The position numbers were made by a program, and so were the translations under genes. Below, in pieces: positions 19,954-30,295 of a DNA stretch of 64,000 bases (position 1 is its first letter; every line of letters starts with the position of its first letter). Source of the DNA: Seminavis robusta (lineage: Eukaryota; Bacillariophyta; Bacillariophyceae; Naviculales; Naviculaceae); contig CAICTM010000177.1 in NCBI GenBank assembly GCA_903772945.1, positions 1 through 64,000 on the forward strand, read 5' to 3'. The notes under the pieces were generated by a model, which saw only the letters and a list, made by a program, of their open reading frames with translations, was not told the origin of the DNA and made no database searches.

Positions 19954-20721
19954 TCAATAGGCCCCCTCTTCCTTCATCTCGTGAGCATCGCGACGGTATG
20001 GTGATTTGTAGGTTGTGTCCTTGGATATGAAGTCAATGACTCGAGCCAGCTGGTCGTCGTCGTCGTGATTGAAGAGTCGAGCATCATGCTTGGAGCCACT
20101 AGGACAGGAAAAGCGCAACACCGAACTGCACACCGATTCGCCGTCATCGTCTGTATCGCTTTTCTTCTCATCACTAAAAATCATGGCGTTGACCGTTGCC
20201 AATGCCGATTCGCTGTAGGGGTTTCGATCAGGAGTTCGACGCAGCTCCAACATCTTTTTGGCTCTTCGGAGCTTGGTCTTCACTTCGTGGTAGCTGCGAC
20301 GCAAAGCTTCAACGGCGCAAAAGTCGTCTTCTTGGGGTGGTCGACCATTCTCCTGTTCAAATCGAATGGCGAATTCGTCCAATTGATCCTTGATTCTTTT
20401 CTGGCGGGCCTTCAACACACCGATCGGCGTGTCATTGGCAATCTCGGTCGACACATGCTGCACGAATCGAACCGCCTTTGGCATCATCGGCGACTGCTCC
20501 TTCTCCATGGCCTCGGCTACTCGGCGTCGCGTCATGACTTTGCTCCACCAATGCTGGATTTTGGTTGCTGCATTTGCCTTCTTCAACTGGAATTGCTGCT
20601 GAAAGAAGATCATCGGCATGATCTTGTAGTCTCGATCCGTCTTGGGAAATCGACGATGCCGATCCAAGAACGCCATCTCAAAGCTCGATCCTACTTGACT
20701 AGTCATTGCTCCAATCGACAA
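19954..20721 (-). CDS. IQ-motif protein with FAM13-type conserved segment
   Basis: A single exon encodes 255 aa. Residues ~45-75 contain an IQ-like calmodulin-binding motif (NAATKIQHWWSKVMTRRR). Residues ~105-160 form a charged helical segment whose core EFAIRFEQENGRPPQEDD followed by EALRRSYHEVKTKLRRAKK closely resembles the conserved motif of FAM13-type proteins (helix, ENGRPP, then a Tyr-containing helix). The C-terminus is acidic with DDDGES and DDDDQ. The likely role is a regulatory or scaffold protein that may answer to Ca2+/calmodulin; this is inference. The gene is divergent from the MAPR gene with 218 bp between starts. The long opposite-strand frame at 20065-20943 is taken as its shadow. 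Confidence 0.65.
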   Translation of the reverse strand: MSIGAMTSQVGSSFEMAFLDRHRRFPKTDRDYKIMPMIFFQQQFQLKKANAATKIQHWWSKVMTRRRVAEAMEKEQSPMMPKAVRFVQHVSTEIANDTPIGVLKARQKRIKDQLDEFAIRFEQENGRPPQEDDFCAVEALRRSYHEVKTKLRRAKKMLELRRTPDRNPYSESALATVNAMIFSDEKKSDTDDDGESVCSSVLRFSCPSGSKHDARLFNHDDDDQLARVIDFISKDTTYKSPYRRDAHEMKEEGAY

Positions 20722-20939
20722 GCTGCCTTCACCACAGCAGTAAATGGCAACGTCGTCTCACGAAGGGGCCGAGCTGAACTCGGAGAGTTGAAACATTTCG
20801 AATTTGAGTCCCTCCAACAACTCGGGACTCATGAGAACCCCAACAACAACCACGGGACAAGAACACCAGAGGTCTATGCATCGACCACAACCACAACCAA
20901 AACCATTGTGGAGCTCCAAGCAAACATCTATCGGATAAG

Positions 20940-21467
20940 ATGAGCAACAAGGCTGCCAACACAGCAGTCAAGCTCTTGACGGCAACAACAGGCGTCGCAG
21001 GCGCAAGTGGACTATACCTGTTGTATGACTATAAGACTTGTCATCCCATGCGAAAGATCAAGTATGAACCGAGAGAAGGGCTCGTCAGACTGCACAACTC
21101 TTGTGTCAACCAGTTGCCTTATTCCGTCTACACCAAGATGTCTTTACGAGACCTGGAGTCTTTCAACGGCAAGAATGGCAACGGTACCTACTTTAGTGCT
21201 GCTGGAAAGATTTATGACGTCTCTACGTCGGATATGTTTGCTTCGGCCTACTCTCGGTGGGCCGGTAGAGACGCCACTGTGGCTCTGGCCAAAATGTCAC
21301 TCAAGCCAGAAGATATCAGTAGGACGGATATTTGGAAATCTTTGGATGAGTCAGACCAAAAGTCTCTAGTGTCATGGTTGAGTTACTTTGATGAAAAGTA
21401 CTACATTCGAGGACGACTGAAAGAGTATTACGAAGAGGACAACAATGGCAGTGGCAATCAGCAATGA
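20940..21467 (+). CDS. Cytochrome b5-like heme-binding protein (MAPR family)
   Basis: A single exon encodes 175 aa. One N-terminal membrane helix (residues ~8-30, TTGVAGASGLYLLYDY) is followed by a cytochrome b5-like domain of the membrane-associated progesterone receptor type. This starts at MSLRDLESFNG and continues GTYFSAAGKIYDVS, then AYSRWAGRDATVALAKMSL, the family's GRDASRALA-like signature. MAPR proteins bind heme through Tyr residues and work with cytochrome P450s and sterol metabolism in the ER. The two His ligands of ordinary cytochrome b5 are absent, as expected for MAPR. Start and stop are clear. Placement in the PGRMC or neuferricin subgroup was not decided. Confidence 0.85.
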   Translation: MSNKAANTAVKLLTATTGVAGASGLYLLYDYKTCHPMRKIKYEPREGLVRLHNSCVNQLPYSVYTKMSLRDLESFNGKNGNGTYFSAAGKIYDVSTSDMFASAYSRWAGRDATVALAKMSLKPEDISRTDIWKSLDESDQKSLVSWLSYFDEKYYIRGRLKEYYEEDNNGSGNQQ

Positions 21468-23305
21468 ATGATACCCGCAAAGGCACTCATCGTGAGGGCT
21501 TTCTCTTTGTCCTTTGATTCGGAAACTCTGCCTTTGTCAAGAACATCTAATATAGCAACAGATCTTTCCAATGGCTGTTGAGGATGTGGCTCACCCTGGC
21601 TTCACCGCAGCAAGTGTTTCGTCGAGGATCGCCAGAGAAACAGACTTTGTCCAACCTGTTTGCCCCATTTCGTTCTCAATAACAGAGACGATAAAAATTT
21701 GTGGTTAGAAGTGGCGGCCGATGCCAAGGGGGAACAAATAAATGTACTGTAGACAAACTGCAAGCGTGCAGCACCAGGATTGGTTCCTGTCTTCCCCCGT
21801 TTCTAAAGTAGCTGGTCAGTCGTCAACCGTGAGGGTGGGGTAGTCGAACCTCGTTATGAATTGAGCTTCATAGAGGTGCTATACTACCGTACTGAGACGG
21901 TGAAAGGGCGAGTGTGACTACCCAAATATGACAAATCATGACACCTGTGGTACATGTACGGCACAATGAGAGAACAAACAACCTATCGTATCATTCGATG
22001 AAACTATAGTCTAATCTCTATAGCGCCTCTAAGCTTGGCGCCTGCTGGCTTTTGTGCCTAAGCAAAAGTCAATTGCTTGAGTGCTACCGTCGCTTGCACT
22101 AAGTCTGCATCACAGACAAGGATCAGAAAGATACATAACTCTATTGAGACGCTGTCGTCCTCCACAGGCATGGCGGCTTAAATAAATCTCAACCTTATTT
22201 TTCGGAACACCAGCTCTTGCGGCTGTTGCAGTTCCGGGCACCTGCGTCATCTCTCCACCTCGGTGCTTTCCTGTTCTTTATGCGCGTTTTTGCGCACGGA
22301 ACAGAAACAGAACTCGTGGCCCAGCGGAAGAGCTGCTGAAGTGATCCGAAGTGTTAACCGGTTCCTCTGGTGGGGTCACATTGAACAGCAATTGAACAGT
22401 CGATTGAGAGTAGTGACTGTAAAAATTCAAGTCTTATTGATGTCGAGACCTTGTCGAGTAACGGATGTTAACTCTCACTAACCCACTGAGGAACCTTACT
22501 CAGAGTATCCAGGACTTGATTGGAAGGTGAGCTAAGGTGGGAAGGCTGAAAGGAAGACCAGCGTGCAGCAGGCCTTCAAATCTACGTGGTGCTGGTACTC
22601 CAGCGCTCAACGGACCAAATTCGAAGGAGCCTCAGCCAATCACAACTGAAGGATCCAAAACTCCCAAAATGCCTCAAGAAAATGTCAATATCACTTGGGA
22701 CTTATAAATCCCAAACCTCAGTAGAGTTCTACAGACATTGGTACTGGCACGGTGCCGAGGGCAATAGGTATGAAATGTTCCAATTCTCCATTGGTGTTCT
22801 TTGGCGCTCGAGCGCGGTACTGTTTTTTGGCTACTCACCGGTTGTCCAAAAGATTTTGCTAGCCAATGGGATGTTTTTCCGAAGGTGCCACCAACGCACT
22901 GGCAAAGCGTAAACGGCTCCGCAGCTATTTTTGTCACTCCTCGCTCTGAGCTCGTACAGTGAGTGGAAAAGGGAGTTGAGAGCGCAATCTGCTTCATTCG
23001 ATTCGATTCCGCTGGCTGGGTGCTGAAGTGATCACAGCATTTTCACTGTAGATATCAAGGCACAACAATCTTTTTGACCACCAAGCAAAAAAGTGCTGGA
23101 TATTTCATTATCTTCCTTTTCGAAGTCAGGCTCATTTCTTGAAAGATATCCACTTTCTCAGTTTGTGACTTTTAGCTTTCTGCTTGTGTGTGTTACATCT
23201 GCATTGTCATTTTCGTGTTCCGCTTTGTGTGCTACCCGTCGTGCAATTTTTCTATTACGTATCCGATCCGATCCGATACCCAACGCAACCCCAACTACTG
23301 TTACC
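21468..23305. other. Intergenic region, no gene recognised
   Basis: About 1.8 kb lacks any frame with family features. The 3' UTR of the MAPR gene and the 5' UTR/promoter of the next gene must lie here. An open stretch continuous with the downstream gene begins at 23093, but its T/C-rich sequence and high content of Ser and Phe look like leader sequence. Confidence 0.4.
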
Positions 23306-23938
23306 ATGATGCGCACTGCTGATTTCCACTCGTCTTCCTCCGCTGACTGGAGTACAACAATGACTCCCGGTGAAGTTTCGCTCAGTCATTATTCCATGGC
23401 GCAAGAGCCTTCCAATGATTTTGTCCTTGGTTCGTGGCAGGTGGAACAACACTCGGCGGGCAGTGAGAATGGGAGCTCCTTGCCCAGTTATGACGACGAC
23501 GATTTAATGGTGGTGGATAGTATTAACATGGACTTTGACGATCATTTGGAAGATGATTATCCTCCCACTCCACCGGCTGATCGTCTGTTTTTGGAAGAAG
23601 CATTGGAAGATACGCTATTGGGGGATGGTAGCGACCACGAGGATGATTCCTCCTTTTTCACTACTCATAGTCAACCACTGATGGTAACGGCTCCTGCCAC
23701 TTCCACCAGTTTTTTACCGTATGATCAGAGGTATCAGGCTACCCTGGATAAACTCGCCGAGAGCATGAAAAAATCACAAGAAACGAGAAAATCACTTCGC
23801 ATCAAGACCTGCGAAACCATGGAGTACTCACGCTGGAATACCGTTTCGGGAACACTCACTTCCATTGAAAAATCTACCCAGCAGCTCCAACAATACTTGA
23901 AGAACAAGAAACCCGCTACTGCTCAGCAAGTTCTCTGA
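23306..23938 (+). CDS. Hypothetical acidic protein with C-terminal helix
   Basis: A single exon encodes 210 aa from the ATG at 23306; the in-frame extension to 23093 is judged untranslated. The family is not recognised. The N-terminal half is Ser/Asp-rich and likely disordered (SYDDDDLMVVDSINMDFDDH). A proline-containing acidic patch follows (DDYPPTPPADRLFLEEALED). The C-terminal ~70 residues (QRYQATLDKLAESMKKSQET, then TLTSIEKSTQQLQQYLKN) look like an amphipathic helix or coiled coil. The acidic-hydrophobic centre could be an activation or protein-binding segment. The following 3' flank is rich in C/A and T. Confidence 0.6.
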   Translation: MMRTADFHSSSSADWSTTMTPGEVSLSHYSMAQEPSNDFVLGSWQVEQHSAGSENGSSLPSYDDDDLMVVDSINMDFDDHLEDDYPPTPPADRLFLEEALEDTLLGDGSDHEDDSSFFTTHSQPLMVTAPATSTSFLPYDQRYQATLDKLAESMKKSQETRKSLRIKTCETMEYSRWNTVSGTLTSIEKSTQQLQQYLKNKKPATAQQVL

Positions 23939-25976
23939 ACACTGCCGTCCTCAACGGCCATCTCTTATCTTGATCATTCTTGTCTTGGGTGATTGGGTAT
24001 ACAAGACTTCAACTCTCCTTCTCCATCCCTTATTCCATCATATTGCTCCACAGTGATGGTGACTTCCTTCCCTTATCTCATCTCATCTGTCTTCTCTGAT
24101 GATGTACCACTTTCTGTTATCCAACCACCATCTTATCCATCCAACGCCGGTTAACAAGGCCACCCTACCCCCACCAATGCCACCGACGAAATGGCATTGC
24201 TTCTCAATTTTCATATTTCTACATGTTGTCTACCATTCAAAAATCATCAAGAAACTCCAAAAACAAACAAACTATATCATTATTCCACAAGTCCATACAT
24301 TCAATTCTTCTTTTACAATACCGAGAGCGACACAAGAAAACTGCAAGCTCCTACCTACATATTTCTTTTATCATCCAATCTTCTCTTTCTTTTTGCCGAA
24401 GGACATGATTCTTTCAAACTCCAGCAAATCTACCTCAACACAAAAACAAAAATACAACTATACCTACTACGATACTCTAACTACCCCTTTTACCTTTCTA
24501 TATCGACAAGCGTACCAATATCAATCCAGCAAGACACACATACATCATTATTGCACCTGTTTTCATTCATTCATTTTTGTTGTCAAACACAGTGTAATGT
24601 CCAAGATTCATCATCTTGGTCGGGAGTGCACAGCCAGCAAAGAAATATGAAACAGATGCAGTGCGAGAATTTCCAAAGCTTGTTAGACCGTGTCATCTTT
24701 TCTGTTGGCCAGCCAATGACGCACAAAACCAAAGAAACCAAGTCGTTCTCGTCATTCCTTCTGAGTTAGTCGTCTGGGCCAACTCCTGTTATTTTGTAGC
24801 TTGTATGCATTCGGTTGCTATTTCCTTGTTCAACGAAACCACTGTTGTCTCCGCAATCTGGAAAAAGATTTCTTGGTTGTGCTTTCTTTGGAGTACTATT
24901 TGCATGGATTGTACCGACAGACACTCTGTTCTATCACTGTACAGAGGAGCTGGGGGGAACTTTCTATTCTCTGTTTGCTGGCTGTTGCGTTCCGGAACCG
25001 GAACATTGCTATCCTCGGGCGCTGGAAAGCTTCTGATCTCAAGAAGGAATATTGGTGGGGGGCAAGCAAAACAATTTGCTACCCTTGGCTTTCGAAACAA
25101 GATTGAGATTGTCAGCTGGACACTCAGCGATATCAACTAGGAATACTTTTGGGGAAAGACACTGCTCTCTTGGTTGGTTGATTGATTGAGCCCCCGATCC
25201 CAAGCTGCATAGGCTAGGCATCCAGAACCGCAACCTGCACAGATTTGCCCTCCTCTGGAGGTACCGGTAGTTTTTGAGTGGTTGTATGCCAAGCTAGCTG
25301 CATGGCATGGAGGGCAGGCTACAAGCAAGGTCCACAGCGTCTTGGTTTGACTTTAGTCCTTCTCAATCAGTTGATCCTCGAATGCCAAGTAAGTGGTGAC
25401 AAAGCTAGCAGATTATCACCTTAAGCCCGGTGGCATAGCTATTCCAGAGTGATTCCCTTCGGTGGAGGCACACACCAACTGCCAGCCACAGCACCGATCG
25501 CTCGAACAGCACAGTGTGGCTTTCTTTGTATAGTCTAGGTTTTGACTATCCTTGGCACAGACTTATGGAGGCATTTGGGTGGGGGGCGGACTGCCTCCTT
25601 CGTACAATACCAAAATCCTCTGGCTTCTTGGCGCACAATACCAAGGGCACTACTAGGCACTAGTAATCTTGAACATGGCAAGAAACCAAGTCTTGACCGT
25701 GGTGCCGTCTGCGTCGAAGCGTCCCAAGTCTACAGTACCTAGCCTGGAGGTCCAATTGGACCTGGACTTCACAAGAGCATTCCCAGCGCAGGAATCTAGC
25801 ACGTTAACACAACGCCCATACACCGCAGAAACAGCAAAGAAGCCGCCGAGAGATGAAGCAGTTGACTCTCCAAAACTACTAAGTGGACACGGAGAACATC
25901 CAATCGAATCATCTACAAGTACTAGCAGAATCTCTAGCCTTTTGCAACATTGTACTAGTGATAACTAGCTTTTTAA
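23939..25976. other. Long 3'/intergenic region between two convergent genes
   Basis: The segment 24000-24600 is C/A/T-rich and has long chance frames without domains. The frame 25669-25968 (99 aa, Ser/Thr/Pro-rich) is the best candidate for a small gene, but it has no support beyond its open frame. Nothing else was recognised. Confidence 0.35.
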
Positions 25977-27103
25977 TTAACTCCTCAAACTAGGCATGGC
26001 TGGGAGTGGGATATGACTGGTCTTGGTCTTGATGACTTCATCAATCAGTCCATAATCCAATGCTTCGTAGGGTGTCATGAAGAAATCTCGGTCCGTATCG
26101 GCGGCAATCTTTTCAATGGGTTGATCGCAGTAATCGGCCATGAATTGATTCAAGGATGCCTTGACAAACAAGATTTCCTTGGCTTGAATTTCGATATCGG
26201 CGGCTTGTCCTTGCGCGCCTCCTAGAGGTTGATGAATCATGATGCGGGCATTGGGCAAGGATTTGCGCTTGCCGGGACTTCCGGCTCCCAACAAGAATGC
26301 GCCCATACTGGCGGCCATGCCAAAGCAGACGGTCTGAACATCGCAGGGGATGAATTGCATGGTATCGTAAATGGCCAATCCGGCACTGACGGAACCTCCG
26401 GGACTGTTGATGTAGAGTGTAATGTCTCTATCGGGTTCTTCATTGGCGAGGTAAAGTAACTGTGCGACGAGCACATTGGCGACTTCATCGTTGACTTCCG
26501 TTCCCAGCAATAGGATTCGATCTTTGAGCAGTCGCGAGACGACATCGAGTTGACCGGATTTTCCATCGACGGTGGGAAGTGGTGGTGGACGAGGTGGTTG
26601 TCTGGGAGTTGGTTTGTCAGGTTCGTCTGGATTCTATATATTATTTGAGGATTGTTGGTTTGTAGTTTTGACAGAAAACGGTAGGGTTTGGACCCAATGA
26701 TTGGTGGCACGGATATTAGCTAGTGAGCACACAAGAACATTCTGTTTCTGCCTTTCTATCTATCATACTGAACTTCGCTTGAGTCGACTCACCTCTTCTG
26801 GCATCATGAAGGGGCTCCTCATGGAGAGCCTGCGTGGAACAAAACATCAGAAACGAAGGAAGGATCTGAAAAAACCACATGAGCAAGCAAGAGGACTACT
26901 CACCCAGTCACCTCCGAGACACTGGAAGATTTGGAACCCATTGTAAAGGCCTCTGAGAACGATAGATGGTGTCATGGGAAGGAAGATGAGAAAAAGATGA
27001 GGGATCAGGCACGAAAGATCCACCATCCAGTAAAAAAGTCAAGGCACTCACCAACAGAGGCACAAAGGCCCAAGAGGGCAGTCAGATATCTAAGCTGAAC
27101 CAT
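25977..27103 (-). CDS. clpP: Plastid-targeted ClpP protease subunit
   Basis: Four exons (27103-27052, 26952-26904, 26829-26793, 26633-25977) join with matching phases 1, 2 and 0 to give 264 aa. The first three tiny exons encode the presequence: a signal peptide ([14 protein letters not shown]) and the plastid-type junction [13 protein letters not shown]. Exon 4 holds the whole protease. The mature part starts near [15 protein letters not shown] and carries the ClpP triad in [11 protein letters not shown] (Ser155), MIHQPLGG (His180) and TDRDFFM (Asp229). ClpP forms the barrel-shaped serine protease that degrades proteins unfolded by a Clp ATPase. A Pro-rich stretch ([12 protein letters not shown]) separates targeting and catalytic parts. 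A diatom plastid genome may carry no clpP, so a nuclear copy is expected. Confidence 0.93.
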
Positions 27104-27738
27104 CTTTTACTATAGTAGATGGTTAGAAATCACTTGTGGAGCTACCTGCTACCGGTAGCTTGTTGGATACCGAGTAAAGTGCTGCAATCCTGATGTCGAC
27201 GACGATGATCGGCATCCAAGGCAACAGATTGCAATCATTCTCTAATTTCTCGATGGCTTCCACAACACTGACGCCATTCTCAGAGCCCTCTTCCACGTGT
27301 CAACTGGATTGGATCACGAGTACTGGTCGAATCACGGATTGTGACGTGAAGGCCTCATAAGCTCAGCCTGTCCTCGTCCTCGTTTTGGAGGGAGAAAAAT
27401 GACAAAAAAAATGGAGGGCCATCAAAGCTCTGCTGCATTTTTCGCATGGACGAAGTTCAACGCGGGGCTGCGTGCGTTGCATCTATAGCATTGCTTCTTC
27501 TTTGCAACTTGCAACTACAACCACCACATTTTCAAAGCCACAGTAGCTCTCTTTATTACAATTTTAAATTAATTGAGGAGGAAAGACTTTTTGCTTGGTA
27601 GATTGTGTTTGATTTATTATTGAGGTCGAGTCGAAACGTGCAGAGCCACCCAAAATAGGAATCGGAAGGGTATCACAAACAAGAAAAGAAAAAAAACAGC
27701 AGTCAAGGAAAACTTGAGAAGCACAGGAAATTTTGACC
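27104..27738. promoter_or_regulatory. Divergent promoter region ClpP / W2-domain gene
   Basis: This 635-bp gap lies between the start codons of oppositely directed genes. An A/T-rich part at about 27540-27600 and an A-rich leader at 27670-27735 precede the ATG at 27739, which has a good GACCATGG context. No named element was identified. Confidence 0.4.
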
Positions 27739-30116
27739 ATGGCGGAGTCCGACTGGAGAAAAGCAGGTGGTGGCGGCGCCGGCAATGACAGAGGAGGAGG
27801 CGACGGTGACAGAGGCGGAGGAGGTTATAATGACAGAGGTGGAGGCCGAGGAGGAGGTGGCGGAGGTTGGCGCGATCGTGATGGAGACCGAGGAGGCGGT
27901 GGCGGCTATGATAACCGAGGAGGCGGTGGTGGTGGCGGCGGCTGGAGAGACAGAGACAGTCGTGGTGGTGGCGGTGGAGGTTACAATGATAGAGGAGGCG
28001 GTGGTGGTGGAGGTTACAATGATAGAGGTGGTGGTGGAGGAGGAGGCTGGAGAGACAGAGACAGTCGAGGCCCTTCCGGTCCTCCTGCCGGCGAAAGACC
28101 CCGTCTGAATCTACAAAAGAGATCAACCCCCGTCAATAATAGTGCTGGGCCATCAGCTGGAGCCAAACCGGCTGATTCCGGTCCCAAAGTGAGTATTGAC
28201 AAGGCTCCACGGGAAGAACCTCCTCTCAAGGACGAACCAGCAGCTGATGGAGAGAAAAAACAGCAGGAGCGCAGGGAGCCCGAAAAAGTCAATTCCAGGG
28301 CAGCTGCTTTTGGTGATGCTCCTGCTGCTGGAAGCCGTGGTGGAAATCAGGTAAGTAAATTCGATTCATCAAAAAAGCAAATTCATGCATGTTTTTATGA
28401 CAAAAAGTGAATATGAACTGAACCCGATCCATGTTCCCGTTCTGTTCCATTTTCCCGTTATATTCTCCAACCATTTATCAGCCACGAAAGGAGCGTCCCG
28501 AGCGAGACAACAATAGCAACAATAGTGGACCACCACCTGTTCTCAACAAACGATTTGAAGGTTTGGCGGAAGAAGAAAGGAATCGAAGCCGAGACACCCG
28601 TAGTGGTGCAGGATTTGACCGAGACCGCGACAGTCGTGGTGGAGGATTTGATCGAGACAACCGCGGTGGAGGACGGGATGCAGGACCACCCCCCGTCCAG
28701 AATTCTCGCTTTGCAGCTGCTGCCGAGGCGGATCGTTCGTACAACAATGATCGTGGAGATCGCGGCGGTCGCAATGACAACCGTGACCGTGGACCTCCTC
28801 CCATTCAAAACTCACGATTTGCAGCCGCTGCAGAGGCTGATGGAGCTCCCGCTCGTAACAGAGACTACATGAACGAACGGGGGCCACCACCCACGCAAAA
28901 CTCGCGATTTGCTGCCGCTGCCGAAGCGGACCGTTCATACAACAATGATCGTGGTGATGATCGAGGAGGAAGTGGTGGGGGTGGCTGGAGCGATAGAGAC
29001 GCTCGTGGCCGCTACGAAAACCGTGGACCTCCACCCACACAAAATTCTCGATTTGCAGCAGCTGCCGAAGCTGATGGAGCTCCTGCTCGCAACAGAGATT
29101 ACATGAATGATCGTGGGCCACCACCCGTTGCCAACTCTCGATTCGCGGCTGCTGCCATGATGGCAGAACAAGAAAATGCCGAACGAGACGAAAGACGGAG
29201 GGAACGATTCGATGATCGAGGTGGTTATGACGATCGGCGTGGGGGATCTGGATACGGGGGAAGAGACCGCTACAACGATCGTGGCGGTGGTGGTGGATTT
29301 AACCGAGATGAGTTGCCTCGTGGACCCCGAAGCGTCATGGATGACCTTCCTCGTGCGCCTCGTGGAACAGACATGTCACTGTCTGGAAACAAGAGATTGG
29401 ACACTTTGTTGAATCCCAAGGCACGGAAAAAGGAGGACATCTTGGTTATACCCAAAGAGAAAATGGCTGCAGAGCATGCAGCTGCCGTGCTAGACTTTCC
29501 CATGAAGCCCATGAAGAAGAAGGACGAACAGGAAGAAGAGAAAGCGCCTGAAAAAGCACCCGAGCCTGAACCAGAACCCGAGCCAACTCCAGAACCCGCT
29601 CCTGAGGTCCCACAGGTTGATGAAGAAGAGATGTTGGCCGAATTCGCAAGCGGCAATAAACAGGGTGATGATCTCAAACAATGGGTGACAGAGAATAGCG
29701 CTGTGTTGCCGTCAGTCGAGAAGTTAATTTTCCACTATCTCGAAGAAAAACAACAACTGAACCCTGATGTTTCTTGTGCGTGGGCTGCTCCTGAAAAATA
29801 TGGTGCCGCCCTTTTGTTTCTTGTGGAAGACAATCTTGCCAATCAGATGCAAGTTCTATGGGGTGTCCAAAAGTACTGCGACAAGCTTGGTTTTCCAAAG
29901 CTCAACGACGAAGCGGTCGTGCAATCCATGTTCCGTTCGATGTACCAGTACGATCTCGCGTTGGACGATGCATTTGCCGAGTGGAAGGAAGACGAGTCAC
30001 CAGAGCACGAAGCGGGCAAGCTGAAGGCTGTTATTCAAACTGTCAATTGGTTCAACTGGCTGGAAGAAGACGACGAGGAAGAGGAAGAAGAGGAATATGG
30101 CGAAGAGGAAGAGTAG
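27739..30116 (+). CDS. RGG-rich translation-factor-like protein with C-terminal W2 domain
   Basis: Exon 1 (27739-28350) joins exon 2 (28482-30116) in phase 0 (CAG|GTAAGT...TATCAG|CCA), giving 748 aa. Residues ~8-115 are RGG/GGW-type glycine-arginine repeats, typical of RNA-binding proteins. Residues ~215-450 contain about seven copies of a PPPxxNSRFAAAAEAD-like block separated by Arg/Asp/Gly-rich linkers. A Lys/Glu helical section and a run of Glu-Pro repeats follow. The last ~150 residues form a W2 (eIF5C-type HEAT) domain ending in the expected aromatic-acidic box (TVNWFNWLEEDDEEEE). W2 domains occur at the end of eIF4G, eIF5 and eIF2B-epsilon. The layout suggests an eIF4G/eIF4B-like initiation factor, but no MIF4G core was seen. 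Confidence 0.8.
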
Positions 30117-30295
30117 GCACCCACTGCGCGATTGCCGGTGTAGCTCGCATGCATATCATTATAGTTGGTTGTTTTGATTAAGCTACGTTTATGGTCAGCA
30201 TCGCCTTTTCGAAGGTTTAGGTTCTAATGGCCAAGCTAAGCAGGAAAAAAAAACATCACCTGTTGTTTCGTCTACGTAGGTAGAGTAGATCACCA

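Noticed and set aside
20065-20943. 292-codon plus-strand frame
   Set aside because: Antisense to the IQ/FAM13-type gene and crosses into the MAPR promoter; no recognisable features.
24099-24769. Frames of 183 and 192 codons
   Set aside because: C/A/T-rich sequence with overlapping frames of similar length in two phases; looks like 3' UTR.
25669-25968. 99-codon Ser/Thr/Pro-rich frame
   Set aside because: Convergent with ClpP and low-complexity; no evidence beyond the open frame.
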